A stretch of 64,000 bases of DNA. Origin: Phytobacter palmae. Lineage in GTDB: Bacteria; Pseudomonadota; Gammaproteobacteria; Enterobacterales; Enterobacteriaceae. Position 1 is the stretch's first letter; every line of letters starts with the position of its first letter. Positions 33,874 to 42,756 of this stretch are shown piece after piece. Location of the stretch: NCBI GenBank assembly GCA_900112785.1, contig FONB01000005.1, forward strand, positions 186,001 through 250,000, read 5' to 3'. Under the pieces are notes generated by a model, which had not been told where the DNA came from, did no database searches, and saw nothing but the letters and a program-made list of their open reading frames with translations. A program made the translations under genes and the position numbers.

Positions 33874-35109
33874 TTAGCTCTTCTTTTTTTCCTGCCCCGG
33901 TCGGCAAATAAAGAACAGGGCAACGGCGCTTAAAAATGGAAATACCGCCAGTTGCAGCCAGGGCCAGATGGCGTCGGCGGAGGGCGTCAACGCCCGGTCA
34001 AGCTGGCTGCCCAGCAGGAAATTGCCCGCCAGCACAGCAATACCACCGGCGGTTGCCAGTGCGCCGTAGTGTGCGCCCAACATGGACGGGGCGGCGAATT
34101 GTGGAATCAAATCTTTCGCTGAGGGCACCAGTAACATCTGTCCCAGGGTCAGCAATGTCACAAAACAGGCGGCGGGCAACAGGCGAAGCCAGGAGTCCGG
34201 CGGCGTCGATGCAGCGAACAGAGCGACGCTCAGAAATGATGCGGACAACAGCAGAAAACCGCAGGGCAGTATCCGTGCCGCGCCAACGCGCCGGGCAAAG
34301 CGGGCGAGGGGGAGCTGAAGAAGAATAATGAGCCCCGATGCCAGCATGAATAACGGACCTAAATCCTTCTCGCTGCTGCCGGAGCGGGCAATTTCCACTG
34401 GCAATGCCAGATATAGCTGGTTGTAACTCAACAGCCAGGAACTGTAGGCAATGATAAAGGCCACAAATCTTGGCTGACGAAAGGTGGTCCACCACGGCGT
34501 AATATGCAGTGTTGCCTTGCGTGGCGGATTGCGCGGCAGGCAAAAATGGAGCACGCCAAGTGCAACGATAAATACCATAGCCCCCGCCAGAGCTACCTGT
34601 CGAAATCCCAGACCGGCAAGAACGGCGCCCAGAACAGGGCCGAGTACCGCGCCAAGTTCGCCGCAGACAGCAAAAAGCGCAAACCATTCCGCGCGGTTGC
34701 GCTTCCCGCTCGCTTCGCTGTCCGTTCCCGCCTTTGCCAGCAAGGCTTCTATGGACGGAGAGAAAAGGGCGCCGCCAACGCCTGTCAGGCAGGCGCCGAG
34801 AATAATGGGCGCGATGCTGTCGCCCAGTGCCAGCAACAGATATCCCACTACCCGAATAACGCAGCCGCAGAGGATGATGCTGCGGGCGCCGAATCGGTCG
34901 GACAGGGCGCCGCCCACGATAAACATCCCCTGCTGTGAAAAGGTCCTTAACCCCAGAATCAGGCCGATCATCCCACCGGAAAGCAGCATATCATCGCGAA
35001 GAAAGATCGCCAGAAAGGGGACAACGGCGTAAAAACCGATATTAAAAACAAACTGGCTACCCAGTAATACGGGCGGCCAGAGGTGCGTGGCGGGGCGAAG
35101 TAAATGCAT
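33874..35109 (-). CDS. MFS transporter adjoining an iron-type ABC importer
   Basis: A 411-aa protein with about twelve helices. It has the MFS loop 2-3 motif GALSDRFGARSII near 68 and LTGVGGALFSPSIEALLA near 115. Similar MFS proteins (MdtH/YcaD-like) export drugs or siderophores. It lies 14 bases after the ATPase gene of an iron-siderophore importer, so it may export or recycle the chelator; direction is not decided by sequence. Confidence 0.83.
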   Translation of the reverse strand: MHLLRPATHLWPPVLLGSQFVFNIGFYAVVPFLAIFLRDDMLLSGGMIGLILGLRTFSQQGMFIVGGALSDRFGARSIILCGCVIRVVGYLLLALGDSIAPIILGACLTGVGGALFSPSIEALLAKAGTDSEASGKRNRAEWFALFAVCGELGAVLGPVLGAVLAGLGFRQVALAGAMVFIVALGVLHFCLPRNPPRKATLHITPWWTTFRQPRFVAFIIAYSSWLLSYNQLYLALPVEIARSGSSEKDLGPLFMLASGLIILLQLPLARFARRVGAARILPCGFLLLSASFLSVALFAASTPPDSWLRLLPAACFVTLLTLGQMLLVPSAKDLIPQFAAPSMLGAHYGALATAGGIAVLAGNFLLGSQLDRALTPSADAIWPWLQLAVFPFLSAVALFFICRPGQEKKKS

Positions 35110-35123
35110 CCAGATAGTCTTAT

Positions 35124-35885
35124 TCAGATAAGGTAGTGAATATGTTTCTTGCCATGAAACGCCGATATTTCAATACGCGTTTTCACCCGAAAGACATCCC
35201 AGAGTAACTCTTCGGTCAGAATCTCCTGCGGCGTGCCTGTGGCAATCACCTGGCCTTGTTGCATCACAATCAATGCGTCACAGAACATCGAAGCATGATT
35301 GAGATCGTGAATGGCGACAATACTGGTGACCGGCAGTTCACTGATAAGTTTCATCAATTGCATCTGGTGATGGATATCCAGGTGGTTGGTTGGCTCATCC
35401 AGGAGGATCTCGCTCGGCACCTGCGCCAGTGCTCTGGCAATATGCACACGCTGACGTTCGCCGCCTGATAAACTCAGCCATCCCTGATCGCTTTTTTCGA
35501 GCATATCGACCCGCTCGAGTGCTGAATTCACCGTCTCATCATCGTGAGAAGTCCAGCCCGAGAAGGCGGAATGGTGCGGAATACGCCCCAGTTTCACCAC
35601 GTCGCGAACCCGCATATTAGACTCGGTCATCCCGTGTTGTTCGACAAAGGCAATGCGACGGGCAAGTTGTTTTTTAGGCAACCGGCTGATGTTGTTGCCG
35701 TCCACAGTAACGGTTCCTACATGTGGTCGGCGTAAACCGGCAAGAATACGCAGCAATGAGGACTTTCCTGAACCGTTCGGGCCAAGCAGTCCCACCGTTT
35801 GTCCACGGGTGACCGACAGTGAGACATTATTGACGATAGTTTTCTTCGCTATCTTCCAGGTAATGTTTTCAGCAGTGATGCTCAT
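35124..35885 (-). CDS. Iron-siderophore-type ABC transporter ATP-binding protein (FepC-like)
   Basis: A 253-aa ATPase with Walker A GPNGSGKSS near 36, signature LSLSGGERQR near 137, Walker B EILLDEPTNHLDI and H-loop AIHDLNHA. FepC/FecE/BtuD family. Its ATG overlaps the permease stop (single-base contact at 35885). Confidence 0.9.
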   Translation of the reverse strand: MSITAENITWKIAKKTIVNNVSLSVTRGQTVGLLGPNGSGKSSLLRILAGLRRPHVGTVTVDGNNISRLPKKQLARRIAFVEQHGMTESNMRVRDVVKLGRIPHHSAFSGWTSHDDETVNSALERVDMLEKSDQGWLSLSGGERQRVHIARALAQVPSEILLDEPTNHLDIHHQMQLMKLISELPVTSIVAIHDLNHASMFCDALIVMQQGQVIATGTPQEILTEELLWDVFRVKTRIEISAFHGKKHIHYLI

Positions 35886-36925
35886 TACTTGTTCCTTGAA
35901 CGATAGATAATGACGGCAAAAAAAGGCACGCCAACCAGCGCAGTAACCACGCCGACCGGCAGACTCTGCGGTGCGATCAGCATTCTTGAGGCGATATCAG
36001 CCAGCACCATCAGAATCGCGCCGGCCAGAGCACTGGCAATGAGCAACGTACGGTGAAGCGGGCCAAAGAAAAAGCGCATCATATGCGGTACCACCAGACC
36101 GACAAAGCCGATCGATCCCGCCATACTGACGATGGTGGCGGTCATCAGCGCCGTGGCAGTAAAGAGAATCAGACGAACCACAGGCACATTGATGCCAAGC
36201 GATGCCGCGGCATCGTCGCCAAAGGTAAAGGCATCCAGCGCGCGGGAGTAAAAAAGGCAAACCGCAAGGCCAAGCAACAGGACCACCAGTGCCAGTTGAA
36301 ACTCCGGCCAGCGAACGCCGCTAAAACTGCCAAGTAGCCAGAACATCACATCACGCGCCTGTTGCGCACTGGCGGAGGTACTGATGGTATAAGCGGTGAT
36401 CGCGTTGAAGAGTTGGGATGCCGCCACGCCTGCCAGGATAGTTCGCTCATTACCGCCGCGCGCGCCGTTCGTCAGAAAGGCGACAAATGCAAAAGCGGCA
36501 AAAGCACCGGCAAACGCGCCAGCAGAAAGGGAAACCGCGCCGGTGCCAACGCCGAGAACCACGACAGAGACAGCGCCCGTAGACGCACCCGCCGAGACCC
36601 CCAGTACATAGGGTTCCGCCAGGGCATTTTTGAGCAAACTTTGCAAAACGGCGCCACAAATAGCCAGCCCCGCACCACAGCAGGCCGCGACTAACGCACG
36701 GCTAAGCCGGAAATCCCAGATTACACTTTCATGGATACGGCTGAGTGGCACCTCCGTGAGTCCGGCTTTGTTGGTCAGCGCAAAAAAGACGCTGCGAAGC
36801 GGAATGGAGAGTTCGCCGACGCTGACGCCTGTGGCAATGACCAGCAAAAGAAGCAGTAGCGCCAGCACCGTCGATATAGTGAGTATCAGGCCCTGACGGG
36901 CCTGTTGTACTGCGGAACTCATCAA
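35885..36925 (-). CDS. Iron-siderophore-type ABC transporter permease (FecCD family)
   Basis: A 346-aa inner membrane protein with about ten helices. The FecCD signatures are RLSRALVAACCGAGLAICGA near 75-95, SLLKNALAEPYVLGVSAGAS near 100-117 and a final VPHMMRFFFGPLHR. It has a single permease, so it forms a homodimer as BtuC does. It overlaps the binding protein gene by four bases. Confidence 0.9.
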   Translation of the reverse strand: MMSSAVQQARQGLILTISTVLALLLLLLVIATGVSVGELSIPLRSVFFALTNKAGLTEVPLSRIHESVIWDFRLSRALVAACCGAGLAICGAVLQSLLKNALAEPYVLGVSAGASTGAVSVVVLGVGTGAVSLSAGAFAGAFAAFAFVAFLTNGARGGNERTILAGVAASQLFNAITAYTISTSASAQQARDVMFWLLGSFSGVRWPEFQLALVVLLLGLAVCLFYSRALDAFTFGDDAAASLGINVPVVRLILFTATALMTATIVSMAGSIGFVGLVVPHMMRFFFGPLHRTLLIASALAGAILMVLADIASRMLIAPQSLPVGVVTALVGVPFFAVIIYRSRNK

Positions 36926-37920
36926 TTCAGTCCCATTTTTCTGAGCTGTTCAGCAACCTGTTCAGCGCCATAAATAGTACGAATTGTTGGGTTCATCGCC
37001 TGGCCATCCATCACGATAATGTGACCTTTTTTAACGGCATCAAGCTGGCTGACGGCCGGGTCGCTTTTCAGGAATTTAATTTTTTCTTCGGCGTTATCCA
37101 GTGCCCAGCGGTTGCGGTCAAGGCTGGAGACGACGATGACATCCGGGTTAGCGGCAATAATGCTTTCCCAGCCAACGGTTGGCCATTCGGTTTCGGAGGT
37201 AATGGCGTTGTGGCCGCCCAGTACATTCGCGATAAACCCTGACGCACTGTTCTTGCCACCGACATAGGCGTCAGCAGACGGGGAGGAGCTGGAGAACCAG
37301 AAGACAAATGAGAGGTCTTTTTTGTTCTTGCTGAACTCGGCACGCAGATCATTTTCGCGTTTTTTGAAATCCGCAATCAGCGCCTTACCGCGATCTTCTA
37401 CGTTAAAAATGGTCGCGAAATCCGTGATTTCCTGGTAAAGGAAGCTCATATCCCATAGTTTCTGACGGCTTCCGTACATATCGCCAACGCCTTTTTTGGT
37501 GGCGCACATTCCCGGTGACATATAGCTGTTGACGCCAACGGTGGTGAGATCTTCGCGTTTAGCAACCTTGCTTTCCGGGCCCAGTAAGAGTGGGATCTGG
37601 GCAGGGACGAAGTCCGGGTTTTGCGCGAGAATGGATTCGAGTGTTGGGATCTCAACGGTCAGGGTTTTGATTTTACTGTTTTTTTCTGCAAGTGATGGCA
37701 ATACTTTCGTTGGCCAGAATGCGCTGGCAACCACTTTATCCTCAAGGCCAAGCAACAAAAGGATCTCAACAGTGTTTTGTCCCAGTGCCACGACACGTTC
37801 AGGCGCTTTGGTGAATGTCTCTTTGTATCCGCAGTTTTCGATAGTAACAGGGTAGGTGGTTGCAAACGCGGAGCTGACCGAAGCGAAAACCAATCCTAAG
37901 GCACTGATGATCTTTTTCAT
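36922..37920 (-). CDS. Iron-siderophore-type ABC transporter substrate-binding protein
   Basis: A 332-aa periplasmic protein (signal peptide about 1-20, ending SSAFA) of the TroA/FepB-like cluster: RVVALGQNTVEILLLLGLED near 40-60, NPDFVPAQIPLL near 100 and the long helix NVEDRGKALIADFKKRE. It has two Cys (MCATKK and IENCGYK). No TonB-dependent receptor is in the window, so the outer membrane step must be encoded elsewhere. A Fur-box-like site lies about 55 bases upstream. Confidence 0.88.
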   Translation of the reverse strand: MKKIISALGLVFASVSSAFATTYPVTIENCGYKETFTKAPERVVALGQNTVEILLLLGLEDKVVASAFWPTKVLPSLAEKNSKIKTLTVEIPTLESILAQNPDFVPAQIPLLLGPESKVAKREDLTTVGVNSYMSPGMCATKKGVGDMYGSRQKLWDMSFLYQEITDFATIFNVEDRGKALIADFKKRENDLRAEFSKNKKDLSFVFWFSSSSPSADAYVGGKNSASGFIANVLGGHNAITSETEWPTVGWESIIAANPDVIVVSSLDRNRWALDNAEEKIKFLKSDPAVSQLDAVKKGHIIVMDGQAMNPTIRTIYGAEQVAEQLRKMGLN

Positions 37921-37973
37921 GTAACGCTATCCTTCGTTAGCGAGTTTCCTGGGCCGGAAACGAGTAAAATCGT

Positions 37974-37992
37974 AAATGAGAATTAATAACAA
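37974..37992. promoter_or_regulatory. Candidate Fur box upstream of the iron importer
   Basis: AAATGAGAATTAATAACAA strongly resembles the AAATGAGAATTATTA form of Fur operators. A second AT-rich stretch starting GATAATTAATTG (38038) may be another. The position, 50-70 bases upstream of the binding-protein gene, fits iron repression of the ABC operon. Confidence 0.5.
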
Positions 37993-38202
37993 GGCGCGGT
38001 TTTATACAATGCCAAAGAAAAAGTGTCAACGCAGGAAGATAATTAATTGTTATTAATAGATTTTTATGCACCAGGAATTTGAATTAAAGCCCATAATCAT
38101 TAAAACGCAACGCTAAATCTATGAAGGCGGTAACACAGGTCTTTATTGTCGCTGCGAAGTGAATCTGAATCGGCTGAACGAGTGAAAAACAGGAAAATCA
38201 GG

Positions 38203-38583
38203 ATGACAAGAGATTTACGGGTATTGCTTATGCAGAATGAGCAGAGGCTCCATCATACAGAAACGCGATCGCAGAGGACGTTGCTGGAGAAATTGTTGCA
38301 TCGCGATTTTTTTGAAATTGGCCGTTCAGGTCAGCGATATGACAGAGAACATGTCATCAGTGCGTTAGTAATGGAAACTGACGCTCAGAAAATCCAGTCC
38401 GATAATTTTGCGTTGTCACTGCTGGATGACAGGTGCGTGTTATTAACGTACCGGAGTTTTACGGTTGACGAGCAAGGCAGTATTGGTCGACAGACACTGC
38501 GAACATCTCTGTGGGTGAAGAGCGCAGACGATCCAACTGAGTGGCAGATGCGGTTTCATCAGGGAACGCCGACAGATGAGTGA
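38203..38583 (+). CDS. Nuclear transport factor 2-like (DUF4440-type) protein
   Basis: About 126 aa starting MTRDLRVLLMQNEQRLHHTE, with the NTF2-like feature LLEKLLHRDFFEIGRSGQRYD near 26-46 and FALSLLDDRCVLLTYRS near 68. Such small alpha-beta cones are often dehydratase- or ketosteroid isomerase-like, mostly of unknown role. A TTG at 38146 opens the longest frame, but the ATG at 38203 has AGGA about eight bases upstream and matches the usual family start. Confidence 0.75.
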   Translation: MTRDLRVLLMQNEQRLHHTETRSQRTLLEKLLHRDFFEIGRSGQRYDREHVISALVMETDAQKIQSDNFALSLLDDRCVLLTYRSFTVDEQGSIGRQTLRTSLWVKSADDPTEWQMRFHQGTPTDE

Positions 38584-39064
38584 AACAACAAACACAGTGG
38601 CAAAGACGGCTGCGAGTGATTAACGGTCAGCGCGAATTGCCAGCAAATAAACATTGTGAGGCCTTAGATGAACAGGACCAAGGATGGCCAAAGAAAGCTG
38701 GATTCTGTGGCATCTTATCTTAGTGCGCATAATGTATATTATGTTAAATGAGATTATTATTGTGATTTAACTAAAGCGCACCCTGTTCTCTACTGCGACT
38801 TGCTACTACGTTAACCGCCTGCATTGCATGTACGAAACCTCAGCCTGTATGGCGAAGCTGACTCGATTTACACTCTCACCCCGGTCAACAATTATTTTAC
38901 CAAGTCGACCAATTACACCTCAAAACAGAGTCTGCCGTACCAGACTGTGACGGCTAAGTCGTTTGGTTTACTGGATCCTCTTCTCTTTTTGTCATCCGGA
39001 ACAAACTTACGTTATGTTGATGGAATGTCTCCTTCATCCGTCCTCATAATGTTTGATACGCACG
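38584..39064. other. Intergenic region without a clear gene
   Basis: About 480 bases between the NTF2-like gene and the MFS gene. A Fur-like AAATGAGATTATTATTGTG (38746-38764) could place the MFS gene under iron control. A frame from 38824 to 39075 (83 codons from TTG) overlaps the MFS ATG by 11 bases but has a poor start and an unusual low-complexity Tyr/Thr/Ser composition, so it is not called as a gene. Confidence 0.35.
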
Positions 39065-40351
39065 ATGAAATTTAACGCCTTCATGCGCCTCGGTCCCGCA
39101 TTCTTCCTTTTACAAACCGCAACGACCCTCAGCCTGTTGGCTGGGCATGTATTCCGTCTGGCTCTGGCATGGTGGTGCTTAAAGGAAACCCATTCAGCGG
39201 TCGCCTTCTCATCGCTGATCGCGTTTTCCGTTGCTGCAGAGATTTACCTGAAGCCTTTTCTCGCCTCATTCGGCGATCGGTTTCACCGCGTAAAGTTTAT
39301 TAACGGCTGTCAGCTCGCGGTTTTCGTCATCATGACGCTCTTTTCTCTTGCCTGTTCGGCGGGACAATTCCACCTCGTGTTACTGACCGCAGGCCTCATC
39401 GCGATGAGCGCGGTGACATCAGTCAGAGAGCCCACCATCATGGGGCTGATCCCCGATCTGGTCGATGAAGGTCATATTTCACGCGCCGTATCCAGCCGCT
39501 CGGCCATTAATTCCGTGATTATGCTCATCGGGCCGGTGCTGGCCGCCTCGCTAATCGCTTTGTTTTCTGTTGGTCTGGCGCTTTATGCCGCTGTGTTACT
39601 GCAAGGATTATCGTGCCTGGCCTGCGTTCTGCTTGCGAAACGGCCTGTATGCGTGCATTCGCCAGGCGCAGGTGAAAGCTGGTTCAGCAAAACGAAAGGC
39701 GGATTTGTCGCCATCTACCGTGTCAAATCAGAGTTTCACATCGCCTTAATTTCCGCACTCATCAATTTTACGATGTTCCCCTTCTTTTCTGTGACCATTC
39801 CGTTTTGGATGAGCACGGAGTTGCACCTGCCCGCCTCGTACCTTGGCGCATTTGAATTTTCCTTCGCCATCGGATTGCTGGCCGGCAGTCTCTACCTTAA
39901 TGCGGCAATAACCCGAAACGTTGGACGTTTCTGGAATGTCGTTATCGGGTTTATTTTGTTGGGTGGGAGCGTCCCGGCTATTGTGCTGGTCCCGGATATC
40001 AACATCTCGATTGCGCTGGCCTTCTTCTGTGGCCTGGCGTTCAACTTAATCAATGTGAATCTCAGCATCCTGAGAGCAACCGCCACCCCCGGACATTATC
40101 GGACACGGATGGCGGCCATGTCGGCGTTTCTCTCGAGTCTGGTCAACCCCTTCGGCGTCATGATAGCAGGCGGGTTTATTCACTGGCTGGGTGTGAGTGT
40201 GTTCACGCTCTTTTCAGGGCTTGCCGTGTTAATGATAGCCCCTCTGCTTCTCTGCTCATGGCATCTTAAGAGGGCGCTGTCCCTTGAAGAGGGTGAGATG
40301 AAAGGCTATTACGAAAAAACCTACCCGAAGGCCTTCATCAAAGAGGGATAA
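39065..40351 (+). CDS. MFS transporter (MFS_3/EntS-like)
   Basis: About 428 aa with some ten to twelve helices starting MKFNAFMRLGPAFFLLQTAT. The segments TSVREPTIMGLIPDLVDEGH near 122 and RAVSSRSAINSVIMLIGPVL near 143 are typical of the MFS_3 family containing the enterobactin exporter EntS. The TTG at 39053 opens a longer frame. No ribosome site is evident for the ATG at 39065, so translation may be coupled to or depend on upstream sequence. Near iron-type transport genes, a siderophore role is possible. Confidence 0.78.
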   Translation: MKFNAFMRLGPAFFLLQTATTLSLLAGHVFRLALAWWCLKETHSAVAFSSLIAFSVAAEIYLKPFLASFGDRFHRVKFINGCQLAVFVIMTLFSLACSAGQFHLVLLTAGLIAMSAVTSVREPTIMGLIPDLVDEGHISRAVSSRSAINSVIMLIGPVLAASLIALFSVGLALYAAVLLQGLSCLACVLLAKRPVCVHSPGAGESWFSKTKGGFVAIYRVKSEFHIALISALINFTMFPFFSVTIPFWMSTELHLPASYLGAFEFSFAIGLLAGSLYLNAAITRNVGRFWNVVIGFILLGGSVPAIVLVPDINISIALAFFCGLAFNLINVNLSILRATATPGHYRTRMAAMSAFLSSLVNPFGVMIAGGFIHWLGVSVFTLFSGLAVLMIAPLLLCSWHLKRALSLEEGEMKGYYEKTYPKAFIKEG

Positions 40352-40362
40352 GAAACACAGTC

Positions 40363-40399
40363 CTCAGTCCGTTTACGCGTCAGGCGCAACCGGACTGAG
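40363..40399. terminator. Stem-loop between convergent MFS and SDR genes
   Basis: CTCAGTCCG and CGGACTGAG form a 9-bp perfect stem with a 19-base loop, 11 bases after the MFS stop and 16 bases before the convergent SDR stop. Confidence 0.5.
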
Positions 40400-40415
40400 T
40401 CTGGTTGCCGGGCGT

Positions 40416-41180
40416 CTAACCGCGCCCGACAAACGGCATTTTGGTCGCCATCACGGTGATAAACTGCACATTGGTATCAAGCGGAACGCTGGCCATGTAG
40501 ACCACGCTGTTAGCGACCTGCGACACATCCATCATCGCTTCCACCGCCAGTTCGCCATTGGCCTGCTTCACGCCTTTAGACATCCGCTGCGATAGTTCCG
40601 TATACGCATTACCTATATCAATCTGCCCACAGGCGATATCGTACTTTCTGCCATCGAGCGAAATGCTCTTCGTCAGCCCGGTCACGCCATGCTTGGTTGC
40701 CGTATAGGCTGCCGAATCAGGACGTGGCGCGTGCGCCGAAACAGATCCATTGTTAATGATACGGCCCCCCTGCGGGGTTTGTTCCTTCATCAGGCGGAAT
40801 GCACCCTGAGCACAAAGGAACATTCCGGTCAGATTGACATTCACCACGGCGGACCACTTCTCGTAGCTCAGCTCTTCAAAGGGGATACCGGGAAAATTGG
40901 TGCCGGCATTATTAAACAGCACGTCCAGGCGCCCCAGTTTATCCTTGATCCGCGCAAACAGCGCATTAACCGATTCGGGGTCGGTAACATCAGTTGGGAC
41001 GACCATCGTCTGGCCGACATCGCTGCTGTCTTCCATCGCAGCAACTGTCTCCAGTAGCGGGTCCAGACGACGGCCAGCGAGAACAACAAAATAACCGGCA
41101 CGGAACAGCGCCAGCGCCGTTGCCCTGCCAATCCCGGTGCCCGCGCCGGTGACCAGCGCAACCTTTCTTGAGGTGATCAT
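40416..41180 (-). CDS. Short-chain dehydrogenase/reductase
   Basis: About 254 aa of classical SDR type. It has the NAD(P) motif [10 protein letters not shown] near 12-21, NNAGT near 93, catalytic Ser in [10 protein letters not shown] near 146 and the YxxxK motif YTATKHG near 160. ATG at 41180 with AGGAAGC upstream is preferred to the GTG one codon earlier. Likely last gene of the four-gene unit with the 2-hydroxyacid dehydrogenase, VOC protein and ACS-type transporter. Confidence 0.88.
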   Translation of the reverse strand: MITSRKVALVTGAGTGIGRATALALFRAGYFVVLAGRRLDPLLETVAAMEDSSDVGQTMVVPTDVTDPESVNALFARIKDKLGRLDVLFNNAGTNFPGIPFEELSYEKWSAVVNVNLTGMFLCAQGAFRLMKEQTPQGGRIINNGSVSAHAPRPDSAAYTATKHGVTGLTKSISLDGRKYDIACGQIDIGNAYTELSQRMSKGVKQANGELAVEAMMDVSQVANSVVYMASVPLDTNVQFITVMATKMPFVGRG

Positions 41181-41231
41181 CACTGCTTCCTTTATTTAAT
41201 AGTTTGATAAACAGAATAATAGCAGTCCTGC

Positions 41232-42185
41232 TCAACGGGTCAGACTGTTCTCGGGACGCTGCCCGGAAAGCGCCTGAGCCAGACTTGCCAGCACCATTTC
41301 CCCCATCGCGGTACGCGTCTCCACCGTGGCACTGGCGCGATGCGCCTGCAACACAACGCTGTCCAGACCAAAAAGCACCTCAGGAACATTCGGTTCATCA
41401 ACGAAAACATCCAGCCCCGCACCGCTGATGCGTCCTTCGGTTAAGGCCGCGACCAGATCAGGTTCATTGACCAGTTTTCCGCGAGCGATGTTCACGAGGA
41501 AACCATCCGGTCCCAGCGCATCAAGGACGGCGGCATTAATAATGCCTTCCGCTTTGTCCGCAGAAGCGGAAAGGATTAGCGCGTCGCTCTGGCGGGCCAG
41601 TTCCTGAAGGTCAGCAATAAACGGGTAATCAAGGTCTTGCATGGCATGCAGGTCGGTATAGCTGATCGGGCATCCGAATGCTGATGCACGGGCGGCAATG
41701 GCGCGCCCTACCCGTCCCATCCCGACAATACCGACCCGCATACCGCTGAAACGACGGGAAAGTGGTATGGAACCCGGATGCGGATTTTTCGCCCACAGCC
41801 CGTTACGCACCACGCGATCGCCGGAACAGATACCGCGGCAGGTTGCGATCAGCAGGCCAATGGCAAGGTCAGCCACATCTTCTGTCAGCGCGCCAAGCGT
41901 GGCGGTAACATGAATACCGCGTTTGCGGGCGTAGTCCAGATCGACCGCATCCACACCAACGCCATTAATAGCGACCACTTCAAGCGCGGGCAGTTTTTCC
42001 ATAAGTGCATTGCTAATGCCCGTGTGGCCGCCAGAAACAACGCCGCGAATACTATTACCGTATTCTTTAATAAAGGCTTCTTTATCTGCGATCTCGAAAT
42101 AGCGATGCACGGTATAAAGGGAATTTAATTTCTCGCTAATGGCGGGAATCAGAATTGGATTTAATTGTAAAATGCTGGGTTTCAT
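41232..42185 (-). CDS. D-isomer-specific 2-hydroxyacid dehydrogenase
   Basis: A 317-aa oxidoreductase interconverting 2-hydroxyacids and 2-oxoacids with NAD(P). It has the Rossmann loop GIVGMGRVGRAIAARA near 149-164, the catalytic Arg in VNIARGKLVNE near 230, Glu in VDEPNVPE near 263 and the HRASATVETR His near 283. The ATG at 42185 has AGGA about nine bases upstream. Substrate unclear; hydroxypyruvate- or glyoxylate-type reductases share this form. Confidence 0.9.
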   Translation of the reverse strand: MKPSILQLNPILIPAISEKLNSLYTVHRYFEIADKEAFIKEYGNSIRGVVSGGHTGISNALMEKLPALEVVAINGVGVDAVDLDYARKRGIHVTATLGALTEDVADLAIGLLIATCRGICSGDRVVRNGLWAKNPHPGSIPLSRRFSGMRVGIVGMGRVGRAIAARASAFGCPISYTDLHAMQDLDYPFIADLQELARQSDALILSASADKAEGIINAAVLDALGPDGFLVNIARGKLVNEPDLVAALTEGRISGAGLDVFVDEPNVPEVLFGLDSVVLQAHRASATVETRTAMGEMVLASLAQALSGQRPENSLTR

Positions 42186-42254
42186 AACATCAGTTCCTGG
42201 TTTCGCCAATCAATGGCTGGTGTGTTGGTCGTTATTACCTGTGCACGTCGCCAT

Positions 42255-42632
42255 TTATGGCAGATGTCGTTCAAGTATTTCGATGGCAATATTTTGTGGT
42301 CCGCGAATAAAGCATCCGCGCACGCCGGGGCGAAGTGTTTTCGGCTGCTGGGTGAACACCACGCCGCGTTGTTTTAGTTCGGCGGCGACATCATCAAGGT
42401 TGTCGACGGTAAGGCCAAAATGGTCCAGCCCCTGATATGGCGGCAGTGGTGCCGGCGCAACGCCATCACCTTCACCCACCGGCGCGATAAAGATATCGAT
42501 CCCGGCGAGGCGGATATCGACTTTGCCAGGCTTTCGGATGATTTCAGCATCCAGGCAACGTTCAAACCATAACGCGGTCAATTCCGGGTCGGGGCTGCGC
42601 AGTTGTAAATGGTCCCATTTAAACGTAATCAC
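42255..42632 (-). CDS. VOC-family (glyoxalase/dioxygenase fold) protein
   Basis: About 125 aa in two betaalphabetabetabeta modules. Metal ligand candidates are His in KWDHLQLRSPD, His in GLDHFGLTV and Glu in IAIEILE, suggesting an active metal site. The GTG at 42632 has GGGAG seven bases upstream; the frame from 42653 is longer but lacks a site. It may be a lyase, isomerase or dioxygenase for the unit's carbon source. Confidence 0.85.
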   Translation of the reverse strand: MITFKWDHLQLRSPDPELTALWFERCLDAEIIRKPGKVDIRLAGIDIFIAPVGEGDGVAPAPLPPYQGLDHFGLTVDNLDDVAAELKQRGVVFTQQPKTLRPGVRGCFIRGPQNIAIEILERHLP

Positions 42633-42756
42633 TTTCTTTCTCCCTATGAACATTTCCAGCCTGGTTCCCTGATGCTGAGAATCAATTACGACACAGGCTG
42701 GATAAATCAGTGAGTAATCATTGTGCTATTAATGAATTGATATCGTGGTACGCGCC

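Noticed and set aside
38824-39075. 83-codon frame before the MFS gene
   Set aside because: TTG start without ribosome site and odd composition; recorded only as an intergenic observation.
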